Below, piece by piece: positions 34,636 through 47,700 of a DNA stretch of 64,000 bases. The position numbers and the translations under genes are program-made. The DNA is from Limanda limanda (Eukaryota; Chordata; Actinopteri; Pleuronectiformes; Pleuronectidae): assembly GCF_963576545.1 (NCBI RefSeq), contig NW_026870499.1, forward strand, positions 168,366 through 232,365, written 5' to 3'. The notes beneath the pieces were generated by a model, which saw only the letters and a program-made list of their open reading frames with translations, was not told the origin of the DNA and searched no databases. Positions within the stretch are counted from its first letter, which is position 1. Each line of letters opens with the position of its first letter.

Positions 34636-37600
34636 AAATTAGTCCAGATGCAACCACTTTCCAAGTCTCTCCGACCTTCAAAAAAAAGTTATTCAAGAAT
34701 ATCTCTTTCTCCTATGTGCTTTCATCCCTAACCCTAACCCTAACCCTTCCGAAAGTCGGAGAAGCTCAAGGATGGTACCGATCGATGCGCGCTACCCCAT
34801 TTAGTGGGGGTAGAGCCTACTTGCAAGTCTCTCCGACCTTCACAAAAAAAGTTATTCAAGAATATCTCTTTCTCCTATGTGCTTTCATCCCTAACCCTAA
34901 CCCTAACCCTTCCGAAAGTCGGAGAAGCTCAAAGATGGTACTGATCGATGCGCGCAACCCCATTTAGTGGGGGTAGAGCCTACTTGCAAGTCTCTCCGAC
35001 CTTCACAAAAAAAGTTATTCAAGAATATCTCCTCAGATTTGGGGGAATTTCGTCGGTCGACCTCTTCCGAAGGTCGTACAAGCTCGGGGATGGTACCAAT
35101 CGATCCGCAGGACCCAAATTAGTCCAGATGCAACCACTTTCCAAGTCTCTCCGACCTTCACAAAAAAAGTTATTCAAGAATATCTCTTTCTCCTATGTGC
35201 TTTCATCCCTAACCCTAACCCTAACCCTTCCGAAAGTCGGAGAAGCTCAAGGATGGTACCGATCGATGCGCGCTACCCCATTTAGTGGGGGTAGAGCCTA
35301 CTTGCAAGTCTCTCCGACCTTCACAAAAAAAGTTATTCAAGAATATCTCTTTCTCCTATGTGCTTTCATCCCTAACCCTAACCCTAACCCTTCCGAAAGT
35401 CGGAGAAGCTCAAGGATGGTACCGATCGATGCGCGCAACCCCATTTAGTGGGGGTAGAGCCTACTTGCAAGTCTCTCCGACCTTCACAAAAAAAGTTATT
35501 CAAGAATATCTCCTCAGATTTGGGGGAATTTCGTCGGTCGACCTCTTCCGAAGGTCGTACAAGCTCGGGGATGGTACCAATCGATCCGCAGGACCCAAAT
35601 TAGTCCAGATGCAACCACTTTCCAAGTCTCTCCGACCTTCAAAAAAAAGTTATTCAAGAATATCTCTTTCTCCTATGTGCTTTCATCCCTAACCCTAACC
35701 CTTCCGAAAGTCGGAGAAGCTCAAGGATGGTACCGATCGATGCGCGCTACCCCATTTAGTGGGGGTAGAGCCTACTTGCAAGTCTCTCCGACCTTCACAA
35801 AAAAAGTTATTCAAGAATATCTCTTTCTCCTATGTGCTTTCATCCCTAACCCTAACCCTAACCCTTCCGAAAGTCGGAGAAGCTCAAAGATGGTACTGAT
35901 CGATGCGCGCAACCCCATTTAGTGGGGGTAGAGCCTACTTGCAAGTCTCTCCGACCTTCACAAAAAAAGTTATTCAAGAATATCTCCTCAGATTTGGGGG
36001 AATTTCGTCGGTCGACCTCTTCCGAAGGTCGTACAAGCTCGGGGATGGTACCAATCGATCCGCAGGACCCAAATTAGTCCAGATGCAACCACTTTCCAAG
36101 TCTCTCCGACCTTCACAAAAAAAGTTATTCAAGAATATCTCTTTCTCCTATGTGCTTTCATCCCTAACCCTAACCCTAACCCTTCCGAAAGTCGGAGAAG
36201 CTCAAGGATGGTACCGATCGATGCGCGCTACCCCATTTAGTGGGGGTAGAGCCTACTTGCAAGTCTCTCCGACCTTCACAAAAAAAGTTATTCAAGAATA
36301 TCTCTTTCTCCTATGTGCTTTCATCCCTAACCCTAACCCTTCCGAAAGTCGGAGAAGCTCAAGGATGGTACCGATCGATGCGCGCAACCCCATTTAGTGG
36401 GGGTAGAGCCTACTTGCAAGTCTCTCCGACCTTCACAAAAAAAGTTATTCAAGAATATCTCTTTCTCCTATGTGCTTTCATCCCTAACCCTAACCCTAAC
36501 CCTTCCGAAAGTCGGAGAAGCTCAAGGATGGTACCGATCGATGCGCGCAACCCCATTTAGTGGGGGTAGAGCCTACTTGCAAGTCTCTCCGACCTTCACA
36601 AAAAAAGTTATTCAAGAATATCTCCTCAGATTTGGGGGAATTTCGTCGGTCGACCTCTTCCGAAGGTCGTACAAGCTCGGGGATGGTACCAATCGATCCG
36701 CAGGACCCAAATTAGTCCAGATGCAACCACTTTCCAAGTCTCTCCGACCTTCAAAAAAAAGTTATTCAAGAATATCTCTTTCTCCTATGTGCTTTCATCC
36801 CTAACCCTAACCCTAACCCTTCCGAAAGTCGGAGAAGCTCAAGGATGGTACCGATCGATGCGCGCTACCCCATTTAGTGGGGGTAGAGCCTACTTGCAAG
36901 TCTCTCCGACCTTCACAAAAAAAGTTATTCAAGAATATCTCTTTCTCCTATGTGCTTTCATCCCTAACCCTAACCCTTCCGAAAGTCGGAGAAGCTCAAA
37001 GATGGTACTGATCGATGCGCGCAACCCCATTTAGTGGGGGTAGAGCCTACTTGCAAGTCTCTCCGACCTTCACAAAAAAAGTTATTCAAGAATATCTCCT
37101 CAGATTTGGGGGAATTTCGTCGGTCGACCTCTTCCGAAGGTCGTACAAGCTCGGGGATGGTACCAATCGATCCGCAGGACCCAAATTAGTCCAGATGCAA
37201 CCACTTTCCAAGTCTCTCCGACCTTCACAAAAAAAGTTATTCAAGAATATCTCTTTCTCCTATGTGCTTTCATCCCTAACCCTAACCCTAACCCTTCCGA
37301 AAGTCGGAGAAGCTCAAGGATGGTACCGATCGATGCGCGCTACCCCATTTAGTGGGGGTAGAGCCTACTTGCAAGTCTCTCCGACCTTCACAAAAAAAGT
37401 TATTCAAGAATATCTCTTTCTCCTATGTGCTTTCATCCCTAACCCTAACCCTAACCCTTCCGAAAGTCGGAGAAGCTCAAGGATGGTACCGATCGATGCG
37501 CGCAACCCCATTTAGTGGGGGTAGAGCCTACTTGCAAGTCTCTCCGATCTTCACAAAAAAAGTTATTCAAGAATATCTCCTCAGATTTGGGGGAATTTCG

Positions 37601-37799
37601 TCGGTCGACCTCTTCCGAAGGTCGTACAAGCTCGGGGATGGTACCAATCGATCCGCAGGACCCAAATTAGTCCAGATGCAACCACTTTCCAAGTCTCTCC
37701 GACCTTCAAAAAAAAGTTATTCAAGAATATCTCTTTCTCCTATGTGCTTTCATCCCTAACCCTAACCCTAACCCTTCCGAAAGTCGGAGAAGCTCAAAG

Positions 37800-37850
37800 A
37801 TGGTACCGATCGATGCGCGCTAACCCATTTAGTGGGGGTAGAGCCTACTT
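37800..37850 (-). repeat. A monomer with broken CCCC arm
   Basis: Reads GCGCTAACCCATTTAG at about 37,817-37,832 where neighbours have GCGCTACCCCATTTAG, weakening the CTACCCC/GGGGTAG inverted repeat. The tandem counterpart at about 42,304 is normal, so the change followed the 4,475-bp-offset duplication. Confidence 0.8.
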
Positions 37851-38902
37851 GCAAGTCTCTCCGACCTTCACAAAAAAAGTTATTCAAGAATATCTCTTTC
37901 TCCTATGTGCTTTCATCCCTAACCCTAACCCTAACCCTTCCGAAAGTCGGAGAAGCTCAAGGATGGTACTGATCGATGCGCGCAACCCCATTTAGTGGGG
38001 GTAGAGCCTACTTGCAAGTCTCTCCGACCTTCACAAAAAAAGTTATTCAAGAATATCTCCTCAGATTTGGGGGAATTTCGTCGGTCGACCTCTTCCGAAG
38101 GTCGTACAAGCTCGGGGATGGTACCAATCGATCCGCAGGACCCAAATTAGTCCAGATGCAACCACTTTCCAAGTCTCTCCGACCTTCACAAAAAAAGTTA
38201 TTCAAGAATATCTCTTTCTCCTATGTGCTTTCATCCCTAACCCTAACCCTAACCCTTCCGAAAGTCGGAGAAGCTCAAGGATGGTACCGATCGATGCGCG
38301 CTACCCCATTTAGTGGGGGTAGAGCCTACTTGCAAGTCTCTCCGACCTTCACAAAAAAAGTTATTCAAGAATATCTCTTTCTCCTATGTGCTTTCATCCC
38401 TAACCCTAACCCTAACCCTTCCGAAAGTCGGAGAAGCTCAAGGATGGTACCGATCGATGCGCGCAACCCCATTTAGTGGGGGTAGAGCCTACTTGCAAGT
38501 CTCTCCGACCTTCACAAAAAAAGTTATTCAAGAATATCTCCTCAGATTTGGGGGAATTTCGTCGGTCGACCTCTTCCAAAGGTCGTACAAGCTCGGGGAT
38601 AGTACCAATCGATCCGCAGGACCCAAATTAGTCCAGATGCAACCACTTTCCAAGTCTCTCCGACCTTCAAAAAAAAGTTATTCAAGAATATCTCTTTCTC
38701 CTATGTGCTTTCATCCCTAACCCTAACCCTAACCCTTCCGAAAGTCGGAGAAGCTCAAGGATGGTACCGATCGATGCGCGCTACCCCATTTAGTGGGGGT
38801 AGAGCCTACTTGCAAGTCTCTCCGACCTTCACAAAAAAAGTTATTCAAGAATATCTCTTTCTCCTATGTGCTTTCATCCCTAACCCTAACCCTAACCCTT
38901 CC

Positions 38903-39110
38903 GGGTCCTGCGGATCGATTGGTACCATCCCCGAGCTTGTACGACCTTCGGAAGAGGTCGACCGACGAAATTCCCCCAAATCTGAGGAGATATTCTTGAA
39001 TAACTTTTTTTGTGAAGGTCGGAGAGACTTGCAAGTAGGCTCTACCCCCACTAAATGGGGTTGCGCGCATCGATCGGTACCATCCTTGAGCTTCTCCGAC
39101 TTTCGGACCC
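38903..39110 (+). repeat. Small flipped segment inside the inverted block, second copy
   Basis: Same junction bases as 34,428-34,635, exactly 4,475 bp further on. It must have been copied by the tandem duplication of the inverted block. Confidence 0.9.
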
Positions 39111-42100
39111 AAATTAGTCCAGATGCAACCACTTTCCAAGTCTCTCCGACCTTCAAAAAAAAGTTATTCAAGAATATCTCTTTCTCCTATGTGCTTTCAT
39201 CCCTAACCCTAACCCTAACCCTTCCGAAAGTCGGAGAAGCTCAAGGATGGTACCGATCGATGCGCGCTACCCCATTTAGTGGGGGTAGAGCCTACTTGCA
39301 AGTCTCTCCGACCTTCACAAAAAAAGTTATTCAAGAATATCTCTTTCTCCTATGTGCTTTCATCCCTAACCCTAACCCTAACCCTTCCGAAAGTCGGAGA
39401 AGCTCAAAGATGGTACTGATCGATGCGCGCAACCCCATTTAGTGGGGGTAGAGCCTACTTGCAAGTCTCTCCGACCTTCACAAAAAAAGTTATTCAAGAA
39501 TATCTCCTCAGATTTGGGGGAATTTCGTCGGTCGACCTCTTCCGAAGGTCGTACAAGCTCGGGGATGGTACCAATCGATCCGCAGGACCCAAATTAGTCC
39601 AGATGCAACCACTTTCCAAGTCTCTCCGACCTTCACAAAAAAAGTTATTCAAGAATATCTCTTTCTCCTATGTGCTTTCATCCCTAACCCTAACCCTAAC
39701 CCTTCCGAAAGTCGGAGAAGCTCAAGGATGGTACCGATCGATGCGCGCTACCCCATTTAGTGGGGGTAGAGCCTACTTGCAAGTCTCTCCGACCTTCACA
39801 AAAAAAGTTATTCAAGAATATCTCTTTCTCCTATGTGCTTTCATCCCTAACCCTAACCCTAACCCTTCCGAAAGTCGGAGAAGCTCAAGGATGGTACCGA
39901 TCGATGCGCGCAACCCCATTTAGTGGGGGTAGAGCCTACTTGCAAGTCTCTCCGACCTTCACAAAAAAAGTTATTCAAGAATATCTCCTCAGATTTGGGG
40001 GAATTTCGTCGGTCGACCTCTTCCGAAGGTCGTACAAGCTCGGGGATGGTACCAATCGATCCGCAGGACCCAAATTAGTCCAGATGCAACCACTTTCCAA
40101 GTCTCTCCGACCTTCAAAAAAAAGTTATTCAAGAATATCTCTTTCTCCTATGTGCTTTCATCCCTAACCCTAACCCTAACCCTTCCGAAAGTCGGAGAAG
40201 CTCAAGGATGGTACCGATCGATGCGCGCTACCCCATTTAGTGGGGGTAGAGCCTACTTGCAAGTCTCTCCGACCTTCACAAAAAAAGTTATTCAAGAATA
40301 TCTCTTTCTCCTATGTGCTTTCATCCCTAACCCTAACCCTAACCCTTCCGAAAGTCGGAGAAGCTCAAAGATGGTACTGATCGATGCGCGCAACCCCATT
40401 TAGTGGGGGTAGAGCCTACTTGCAAGTCTCTCCGACCTTCACAAAAAAAGTTATTCAAGAATATCTCCTCAGATTTGGGGGAATTTCGTCGGTCGACCTC
40501 TTCCGAAGGTCGTACAAGCTCGGGGATGGTACCAATCGATCCGCAGGACCCAAATTAGTCCAGATGCAACCACTTTCCAAGTCTCTCCGACCTTCACAAA
40601 AAAAGTTATTCAAGAATATCTCTTTCTCCTATGTGCTTTCATCCCTAACCCTAACCCTAACCCTTCCGAAAGTCGGAGAAGCTCAAGGATGGTACCGATC
40701 GATGCGCGCTACCCCATTTAGTGGGGGTAGAGCCTACTTGCAAGTCTCTCCGACCTTCACAAAAAAAGTTATTCAAGAATATCTCTTTCTCCTATGTGCT
40801 TTCATCCCTAACCCTAACCCTAACCCTTCCGAAAGTCGGAGAAGCTCAAGGATGGTACCGATCGATGCGCGCAACCCCATTTAGTGGGGGTAGAGCCTAC
40901 TTGCAAGTCTCTCCGACCTTCACAAAAAAAGTTATTCAAGAATATCTCTTTCTCCTATGTGCTTTCATCCCTAACCCTAACCCTAACCCTTCCGAAAGTC
41001 GGAGAAGCTCAAGGATGGTACCGATCGATGCGCGCAACCCCATTTAGTGGGGGTAGAGCCTACTTGCAAGTCTCTCCGACCTTCACAAAAAAAGTTATTC
41101 AAGAATATCTCCTCAGATTTGGGGGAATTTCGTCGGTCGACCTCTTCCGAAGGTCGTACAAGCTCGGGGATGGTACCAATCGATCCGCAGGACCCAAATT
41201 AGTCCAGATGCAACCACTTTCCAAGTCTCTCCGACCTTCAAAAAAAAGTTATTCAAGAATATCTCTTTCTCCTATGTGCTTTCATCCCTAACCCTAACCC
41301 TAACCCTTCCGAAAGTCGGAGAAGCTCAAGGATGGTACCGATCGATGCGCGCTACCCCATTTAGTGGGGGTAGAGCCTACTTGCAAGTCTCTCCGACCTT
41401 CACAAAAAAAGTTATTCAAGAATATCTCTTTCTCCTATGTGCTTTCATCCCTAACCCTAACCCTTCCGAAAGTCGGAGAAGCTCAAAGATGGTACTGATC
41501 GATGCGCGCAACCCCATTTAGTGGGGGTAGAGCCTACTTGCAAGTCTCTCCGACCTTCACAAAAAAAGTTATTCAAGAATATCTCCTCAGATTTGGGGGA
41601 ATTTCGTCGGTCGACCTCTTCCGAAGGTCGTACAAGCTCGGGGATGGTACCAATCGATCCGCAGGACCCAAATTAGTCCAGATGCAACCACTTTCCAAGT
41701 CTCTCCGACCTTCACAAAAAAAGTTATTCAAGAATATCTCTTTCTCCTATGTGCTTTCATCCCTAACCCTAACCCTAACCCTTCCGAAAGTCGGAGAAGC
41801 TCAAGGATGGTACCGATCGATGCGCGCTACCCCATTTAGTGGGGGTAGAGCCTACTTGCAAGTCTCTCCGACCTTCACAAAAAAAGTTATTCAAGAATAT
41901 CTCTTTCTCCTATGTGCTTTCATCCCTAACCCTAACCCTAACCCTTCCGAAAGTCGGAGAAGCTCAAGGATGGTACCGATCGATGCGCGCAACCCCATTT
42001 AGTGGGGGTAGAGCCTACTTGCAAGTCTCTCCGACCTTCACAAAAAAAGTTATTCAAGAATATCTCCTCAGATTTGGGGGAATTTCGTCGGTCGACCTCT

Positions 42101-43390
42101 TCCGAAGGTCGTACAAGCTCGGGGATGGTACCAATCGATCCGCAGGACCCAAATTAGTCCAGATGCAACCACTTTCCAAGTCTCTCCGACCTTCAAAAAA
42201 AAGTTATTCAAGAATATCTCTTTCTCCTATGTGCTTTCATCCCTAACCCTAACCCTAACCCTTCCGAAAGTCGGAGAAGCTCAAAGATGGTACCGATCGA
42301 TGCGCGCTACCCCATTTAGTGGGGGTAGAGCCTACTTGCAAGTCTCTCCGACCTTCACAAAAAAAGTTATTCAAGAATATCTCTTTCTCCTATGTGCTTT
42401 CATCCCTAACCCTAACCCTAACCCTTCCGAAAGTCGGAGAAGCTCAAGGATGGTACTGATCGATGCGCGCAACCCCATTTAGTGGGGGTAGAGCCTACTT
42501 GCAAGTCTCTCCGACCTTCACAAAAAAAGTTATTCAAGAATATCTCCTCAGATTTGGGGGAATTTCGTCGGTCGACCTCTTCCGAAGGTCGTACAAGCTC
42601 GGGGATGGTACCAATCGATCCGCAGGACCCAAATTAGTCCAGATGCAACCACTTTCCAAGTCTCTCCGACCTTCACAAAAAAAGTTATTCAAGAATATCT
42701 CTTTCTCCTATGTGCTTTCATCCCTAACCCTAACCCTAACCCTTCCGAAAGTCGGAGAAGCTCAAGGATGGTACCGATCGATGCGCGCTACCCCATTTAG
42801 TGGGGGTAGAGCCTACTTGCAAGTCTCTCCGACCTTCACAAAAAAAGTTATTCAAGAATATCTCTTTCTCCTATGTGCTTTCATCCCTAACCCTAACCCT
42901 AACCCTTCCGAAAGTCGGAGAAGCTCAAGGATGGTACCGATCGATGCGCGCAACCCCATTTAGTGGGGGTAGAGCCTACTTGCAAGTCTCTCCGACCTTC
43001 ACAAAAAAAGTTATTCAAGAATATCTCCTCAGATTTGGGGGAATTTCGTCGGTCGACCTCTTCCGAAGGTCGTACAAGCTCGGGGATGGTACCAATCGAT
43101 CCGCAGGACCCAAATTAGTCCAGATGCAACCACTTTCCAAGTCTCTCCGACCTTCACAAAAAAAGTTATTCAAGAATATCTCTTTCTCCTATGTGCTTTC
43201 ATCCCTAACCCTAACCCTAACCCTTCCGAAAGTCGGAGAAGCTCAAGGATGGTACCGATCGATGCGCGCTACCCCATTTAGTGGGGGTAGAGCCTACTTG
43301 CAAGTCTCTCCGACCTTCACAAAAAAAGTTATTCAAGAATATCTCTTTCTCCTATGTGCTTTCATCCCTAACCCTAACCCTAACCCTTCC

Positions 43391-43412
43391 GAAAGTCGGA
43401 GAAAGAGATATT
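43391..43412. other. Right inversion junction
   Basis: Reads GAAAGTCGGAGAAAGAGATA. The left side is reverse-complement A (GAAAGTCGGAGAAG expected); the right side is direct A (AGGAGAAAGAGATA expected). The shared GGAGAA at 43,398-43,403 is a 6-bp microhomology. Confidence 0.9.
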
Positions 43413-44714
43413 CTTGAATAACTTTTTTTGTGAAGGTCGGAGAGACTTGCAAGTAGGCTCTACCCCCACTAAATGGGGTAGCGCGCATCGATCGGTACCA
43501 TCCTTGAGCTTCTCCGACTTTCGGAAGGGTTAGGGTTAGGGTTAGGGATGAAAGCACATAGGAGAAAGAGATATTCTTGAATAACTTTTTTTGTGAAGGT
43601 CGGAGAGACTTGCAAGTAGGCTCTACCCCCACTAAATGGGGTAGCGCGCATCGATCGGTACCATCCTTGAGCTTCTCCGACTTTCGGAAGGGTTAGGGTT
43701 AGGGATGAAAGCACATAGGAGAAAGAGATATTCTTGAATAACTTTTTTTGTGAAGGTCGGAGAGACTTGCAAGTAGGCTCTACCCCCACTAAATGGGGTA
43801 GCGCGCATCGATCGGTACCATCCTTGAGCTTCTCCGACTTTCGGAAGGGTTAGGGTTAGGGTTAGGGATGAAAGCACATAGGAGAAAGAGATATTCTTGA
43901 ATAACTTTTTTTGTGAAGGTCGGAGAGACTTGGAAAGTGGTTGCATCTGCACTAATTTGGGTCCTGCGGATCGATTGGTACCATCCCCGAGCTTGTACGA
44001 CCTTCGGAAGAGGTCGACCGACGAAATTCCCCCAAATCTGAGGAGATATTCTTGAATAACTTTTTTTGTGAAGGTCGGAGAGACTTGCAAGTAGGCTCTA
44101 CTCCCACTAAATGGGGTTGCGCGCATCGATCGGTACCATCCTTGAGCTTCTCCGACTTTCGGAAGGGTTAGGGTTAGGGTTAGGGATGAAAGCACATAGG
44201 AGAAAGAGATATTCTTGAATAACTTTTTTTGTGAAGGTCGGAGAGACTTGCAAGTAGGCTCTACCCCCACTAAATGGGGTAGCGCGCATCGATCGGTACC
44301 ATCCTTGAGCTTCTCCGACTTTCGGAAGGGTTAGGGTTAGGGATGAAAGCACATAGGAGAAAGAGATATTCTTGAATAACTTTTTTTGTGAAGGTCGGAG
44401 AGACTTGGAAAGTGGTTGCATCTGGACTAATTTGGGTCCTGCAGATCGATTGGTACCATCCCCGAGCTTGTACGACCTTCGGAAGAGGTCGACCGACGAA
44501 ATTCCCCCAAATCTGAGGAGATATTCTTGAATAACTTTTTTTGTGAAGGTCGGAGAGACTTGCAAGTAGGCTCTACCCCCACTAAATGGGGTTGCGCGCA
44601 TCGATCAGTACCATCCTTGAGCTTCTCCGACTTTCGGAAGGGTTAGGGTTAGGGTTAGGGATGAAAGCACATAGGAGAAAGAGATATTCTTGAATAACTT
44701 TTTTTGTGAAGGTC
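43404..44714 (+). repeat. Direct orientation resumes: 801-bp-type unit and linker
   Basis: 43,439-44,239 (A, A157, A, B, A2) matches 21,382-22,182 at offset 22,057. Then come A157 (44,240), B (44,397) and A2 (44,552). Private changes: CATCTGCACTAA at about 43,950 and CTACTCCCAC at about 44,100. The segment reads as the continuation of the second large copy beyond the inversion. Confidence 0.82.
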
Positions 44715-47700
44715 GGAGAGACTTGGAAAGTGGTTGCATCTGGACTAATTTGGGTCCTGCGGATCGATTGGTACCATCCCCGAGCTTGTACGACCTTCGG
44801 AAGAGGTCGACCGACGAAATTCCCCCAAATCTGAGGAGATATTCTTGAATAACTTTTTTTGTGAAGGTCGGAGAGACTTGCAAGTAGGCTCTACCCCCAC
44901 TAAATGGGGTTGCGCGCATCGATCAGTACCATCCTTGAGCTTCTCCGACTTTCGGAAGGGTTAGGGTTAGGGTTAGGGATGAAAGCACATAGGAGAAAGA
45001 GATATTCTTGAATAACTTTTTTTGTGAAGGTCGGAGAGACTTGCAAGTAGGCTCTACCCCCACTAAATGGGGTAGCGCGCATCGATCGGTACCATCCTTG
45101 AGCTTCTCCGACTTTCGGAAGGGTTAGGGTTAGGGTTAGGGATGAAAGCACATAGGAGAAAGAGATATTCTTGAATAACTTTTTTTGTGAAGGTCGGAGA
45201 GACTTGCAAGTAGGCTCTACCCCCACTAAATGGGGTAGCGCGCATCGATCGGTACCATCCTTGAGCTTCTCCGACTTTCGGAAGGGTTAGGGTTAGGGTT
45301 AGGGATGAAAGCACATAGGAGAAAGAGATATTCTTGAATAACTTTTTTTGTGAAGGTCGGAGAGACTTGGAAAGTGGTTGCATCTGGACTAATTTGGGTC
45401 CTGCGGATCGATTGGTACCATCCCCGAGCTTGTACGACCTTCGGAAGAGGTCGACCGACGAAATTCCCCCAAATCTGAGGAGATATTCTTGAATAACTTT
45501 TTTTGTGAAGGTCGGAGAGACTTGCAAGTAGGCTCTACCCCCACTAAATGGGGTAGCGCGCATCGATCGGTACCATCCTTGAGCTTCTCCGACTTTCGGA
45601 AGGGTTAGGGTTAGGGTTAGGGATGAAAGCACATAGGAGAAAGAGATATTCTTGAATAACTTTTTTTGTGAAGGTCGGAGAGACTTGGAAAGTGGTTGCA
45701 TCTGGACTAATTTGGGTCCTGCGGATCGATTGGTACAATCCCCGAGCTTGTACGACCTTCGGAAGAGGTCGACCGACGAAATTCCCCCAAATCTGAGGAG
45801 ATATTCTTGAATAACTTTTTTTGTGAAGGTCGGAGAGACTTGCAAGTAGGCTCTACCCCCACTAAATGGGGTTGCGCGCATCGATCAGTACCATCCTTGA
45901 GCTTCTCCGACTTTCGGAAGGGTTAGGGTTAGGGTTAGGGATGAAAGCACATAGGAGAAAGAGATATTCTTGAATAACTTTTTTTGTGAAGGTCGGAGAG
46001 ACTTGCAAGTAGGCTCTACCCCCACTAAATGGGGTAGCGCGCATCGATCGGTACCATCCTTGAGCTTCTCCGACTTTCGGAAGGGTTAGGGTTAGGGTTA
46101 GGGATGAAAGCACATAGGAGAAAGAAATATTCTTGAATAACTTTTTTTGTGAAGGTCGGAGAGACTTGGAAAGTGGTTGCATCTGGACTAATTTGGGTCC
46201 TGCGGATCGATTGGTACCATCCCCGAGCTTGTACGACCTTTGGAAGAGGTCGACCGACGAAATTCCCCCAAATCTGAGGAGATATTCTTGAATAACTTTT
46301 TTTGTGAAGGTCGGAGAGACTTGCAAGTAGGCTCTACCCCCACTAAATGGGGTAGCGCGCATCGATCGGTACCATCCTTGAGCTTCTCCGACTTTCGGAA
46401 GGGTTAGGGTTAGGGATGAAAGCACATAGGAGAAAGAAATATTCTTGAATAACTTTTTTTGTGAAGGTCGGAGAGACTTGCAAGTAGGCTCTACCCCCAC
46501 TAAATGGGGTAGCGCGCATCGATCGGTACCATCCTTGAGCTTCTCCGACTTTCGGAAGGGTTAGGGTTAGGGTTAGGGATGAAAGCACATAGGAGAAAGA
46601 GATATTCTTGAATAACTTTTTTTGTGAAGGTCGGAGAGACTTGGAAAGTGGTTGCATTTGGACTAATTTGGGTCCTGCAGATCGATTGGTACCATCCCCG
46701 AGCTTGTACGACCTTCGGAAGAGGTCGACCGACGAAATTCCCCCAAATCTGAGGAGATATTCTAGAATAACTTTTTTTGTGAAGGTCGGAGAGACTTGCA
46801 AGTAGGCTCTACCCCCACTAAATGGGGTAGCGCGCATCGATCGGTACCATCCTTGAGCTTCTCCGACTTTCGGAAGGGTTAGGGTTAGGGTTAGGGATGA
46901 AAGCACATAGGAGAAAGAGATATTCTTGAATAACTTTTTTTGTGAAGGTCGGAGAGACTTGCAAGTAGGCTCTACCCCCACTAAATGGGGTAGCGCGCAT
47001 CGATCGGTACCATCCTTGAGCTTCTCCGACTTTCGGAAGGGTTAGGGTTAGGGTTAGGGATGAAAGCACATAGGAGAAAGAGATATTCTTGAATAACTTT
47101 TTTTGTGAAGGTCGGAGAGACTTGGAAAGTGGTTGCATCTGGACTAATTTGGGTCCTGCGGATCGATTGGTACAATCCCCGAGCTTGTACGACCTTCGGA
47201 AGAGGTCGACCGACGAAATTCCCCCAAATCTGAGGAGATATTCTTGAATAACTTTTTTTGTGAAGGTCGGAGAGACTTGCAAGTAGGCTCTACCCCCACT
47301 AAATGGGGTTGCGCGCATCGATCAGTACCATCCTTGAGCTTCTCCGACTTTCGGAAGGGTTAGGGTTAGGGTTAGGGATGAAAGCACATAGGAGAAAGAG
47401 ATATTCTTGAATAACTTTTTTTGTGAAGGTCGGAGAGACTTGCAAGTAGGCTCTACCCCCACTAAATGGGGTAGCGCGCATCGATCGGTACCATCCTTGA
47501 GCTTCTCCGACTTTCGGAAGGGTTAGGGTTAGGGTTAGGGATGAAAGCACATAGGAGAAAGAAATATTCTTGAATAACTTTTTTTGTGAAGGTCGGAGAG
47601 ACTTGGAAAGTGGTTGCATCTGGACTAATTTGGGTCCTGCGGATCGATTGGTACCATCCCCGAGCTTGTACGACCTTTGGAAGAGGTCGACCGACGAAAT

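Larger units (their letters stand above)
33550..43000 (-). repeat. Tandem duplication inside the inverted block, offset 4,475 bp
   Basis: About 33,550-38,500 recurs at about 38,030-43,000. The offset is 4,475 bp at the left, rising to 4,481 and 4,487 towards the right because two A monomers in the first copy (about 35,690 and 36,330) have one TTAGGG fewer. The direct counterpart at 12-17 kb is present once, so this duplication happened in the inverted copy. Edges are approximate. Confidence 0.85.
30861..43403 (-). repeat. Inverted satellite block, 12.5 kb
   Basis: All monomers run on the - strand; telomere tracts appear as CCCTAA. The order mirrors the direct region: positions x and x' satisfy x+x' = 52,688 for 30,861 to about 34,400 (mirror of about 18,290-21,827), and x+x' = 55,409 for about 39,200-43,403 (mirror of about 12,009-16,200). 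The mirroring covers rare variants such as CATTCTTG, GAAAAGTGG, T8 and two-copy TTAGGG monomers. It is therefore an inverted copy of 12-21.8 kb and not just any reversed satellite. Confidence 0.9.

Noticed and set aside
34230..34967. 245-codon + strand open frame crossing the small flipped segment (and its copy at 38,705-39,442)
   Set aside because: It runs through - and + oriented satellite pieces and owes its length to the rearrangement. Its identical repetition 4,475 bp on is explained by the tandem duplication.
30861..43403. Transposon or virus-like insertion causing the inverted block
   Set aside because: The block consists only of satellite monomers, with no terminal repeats, target-site duplication or transposase-like frame. 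The junctions look like end joining or template switching.
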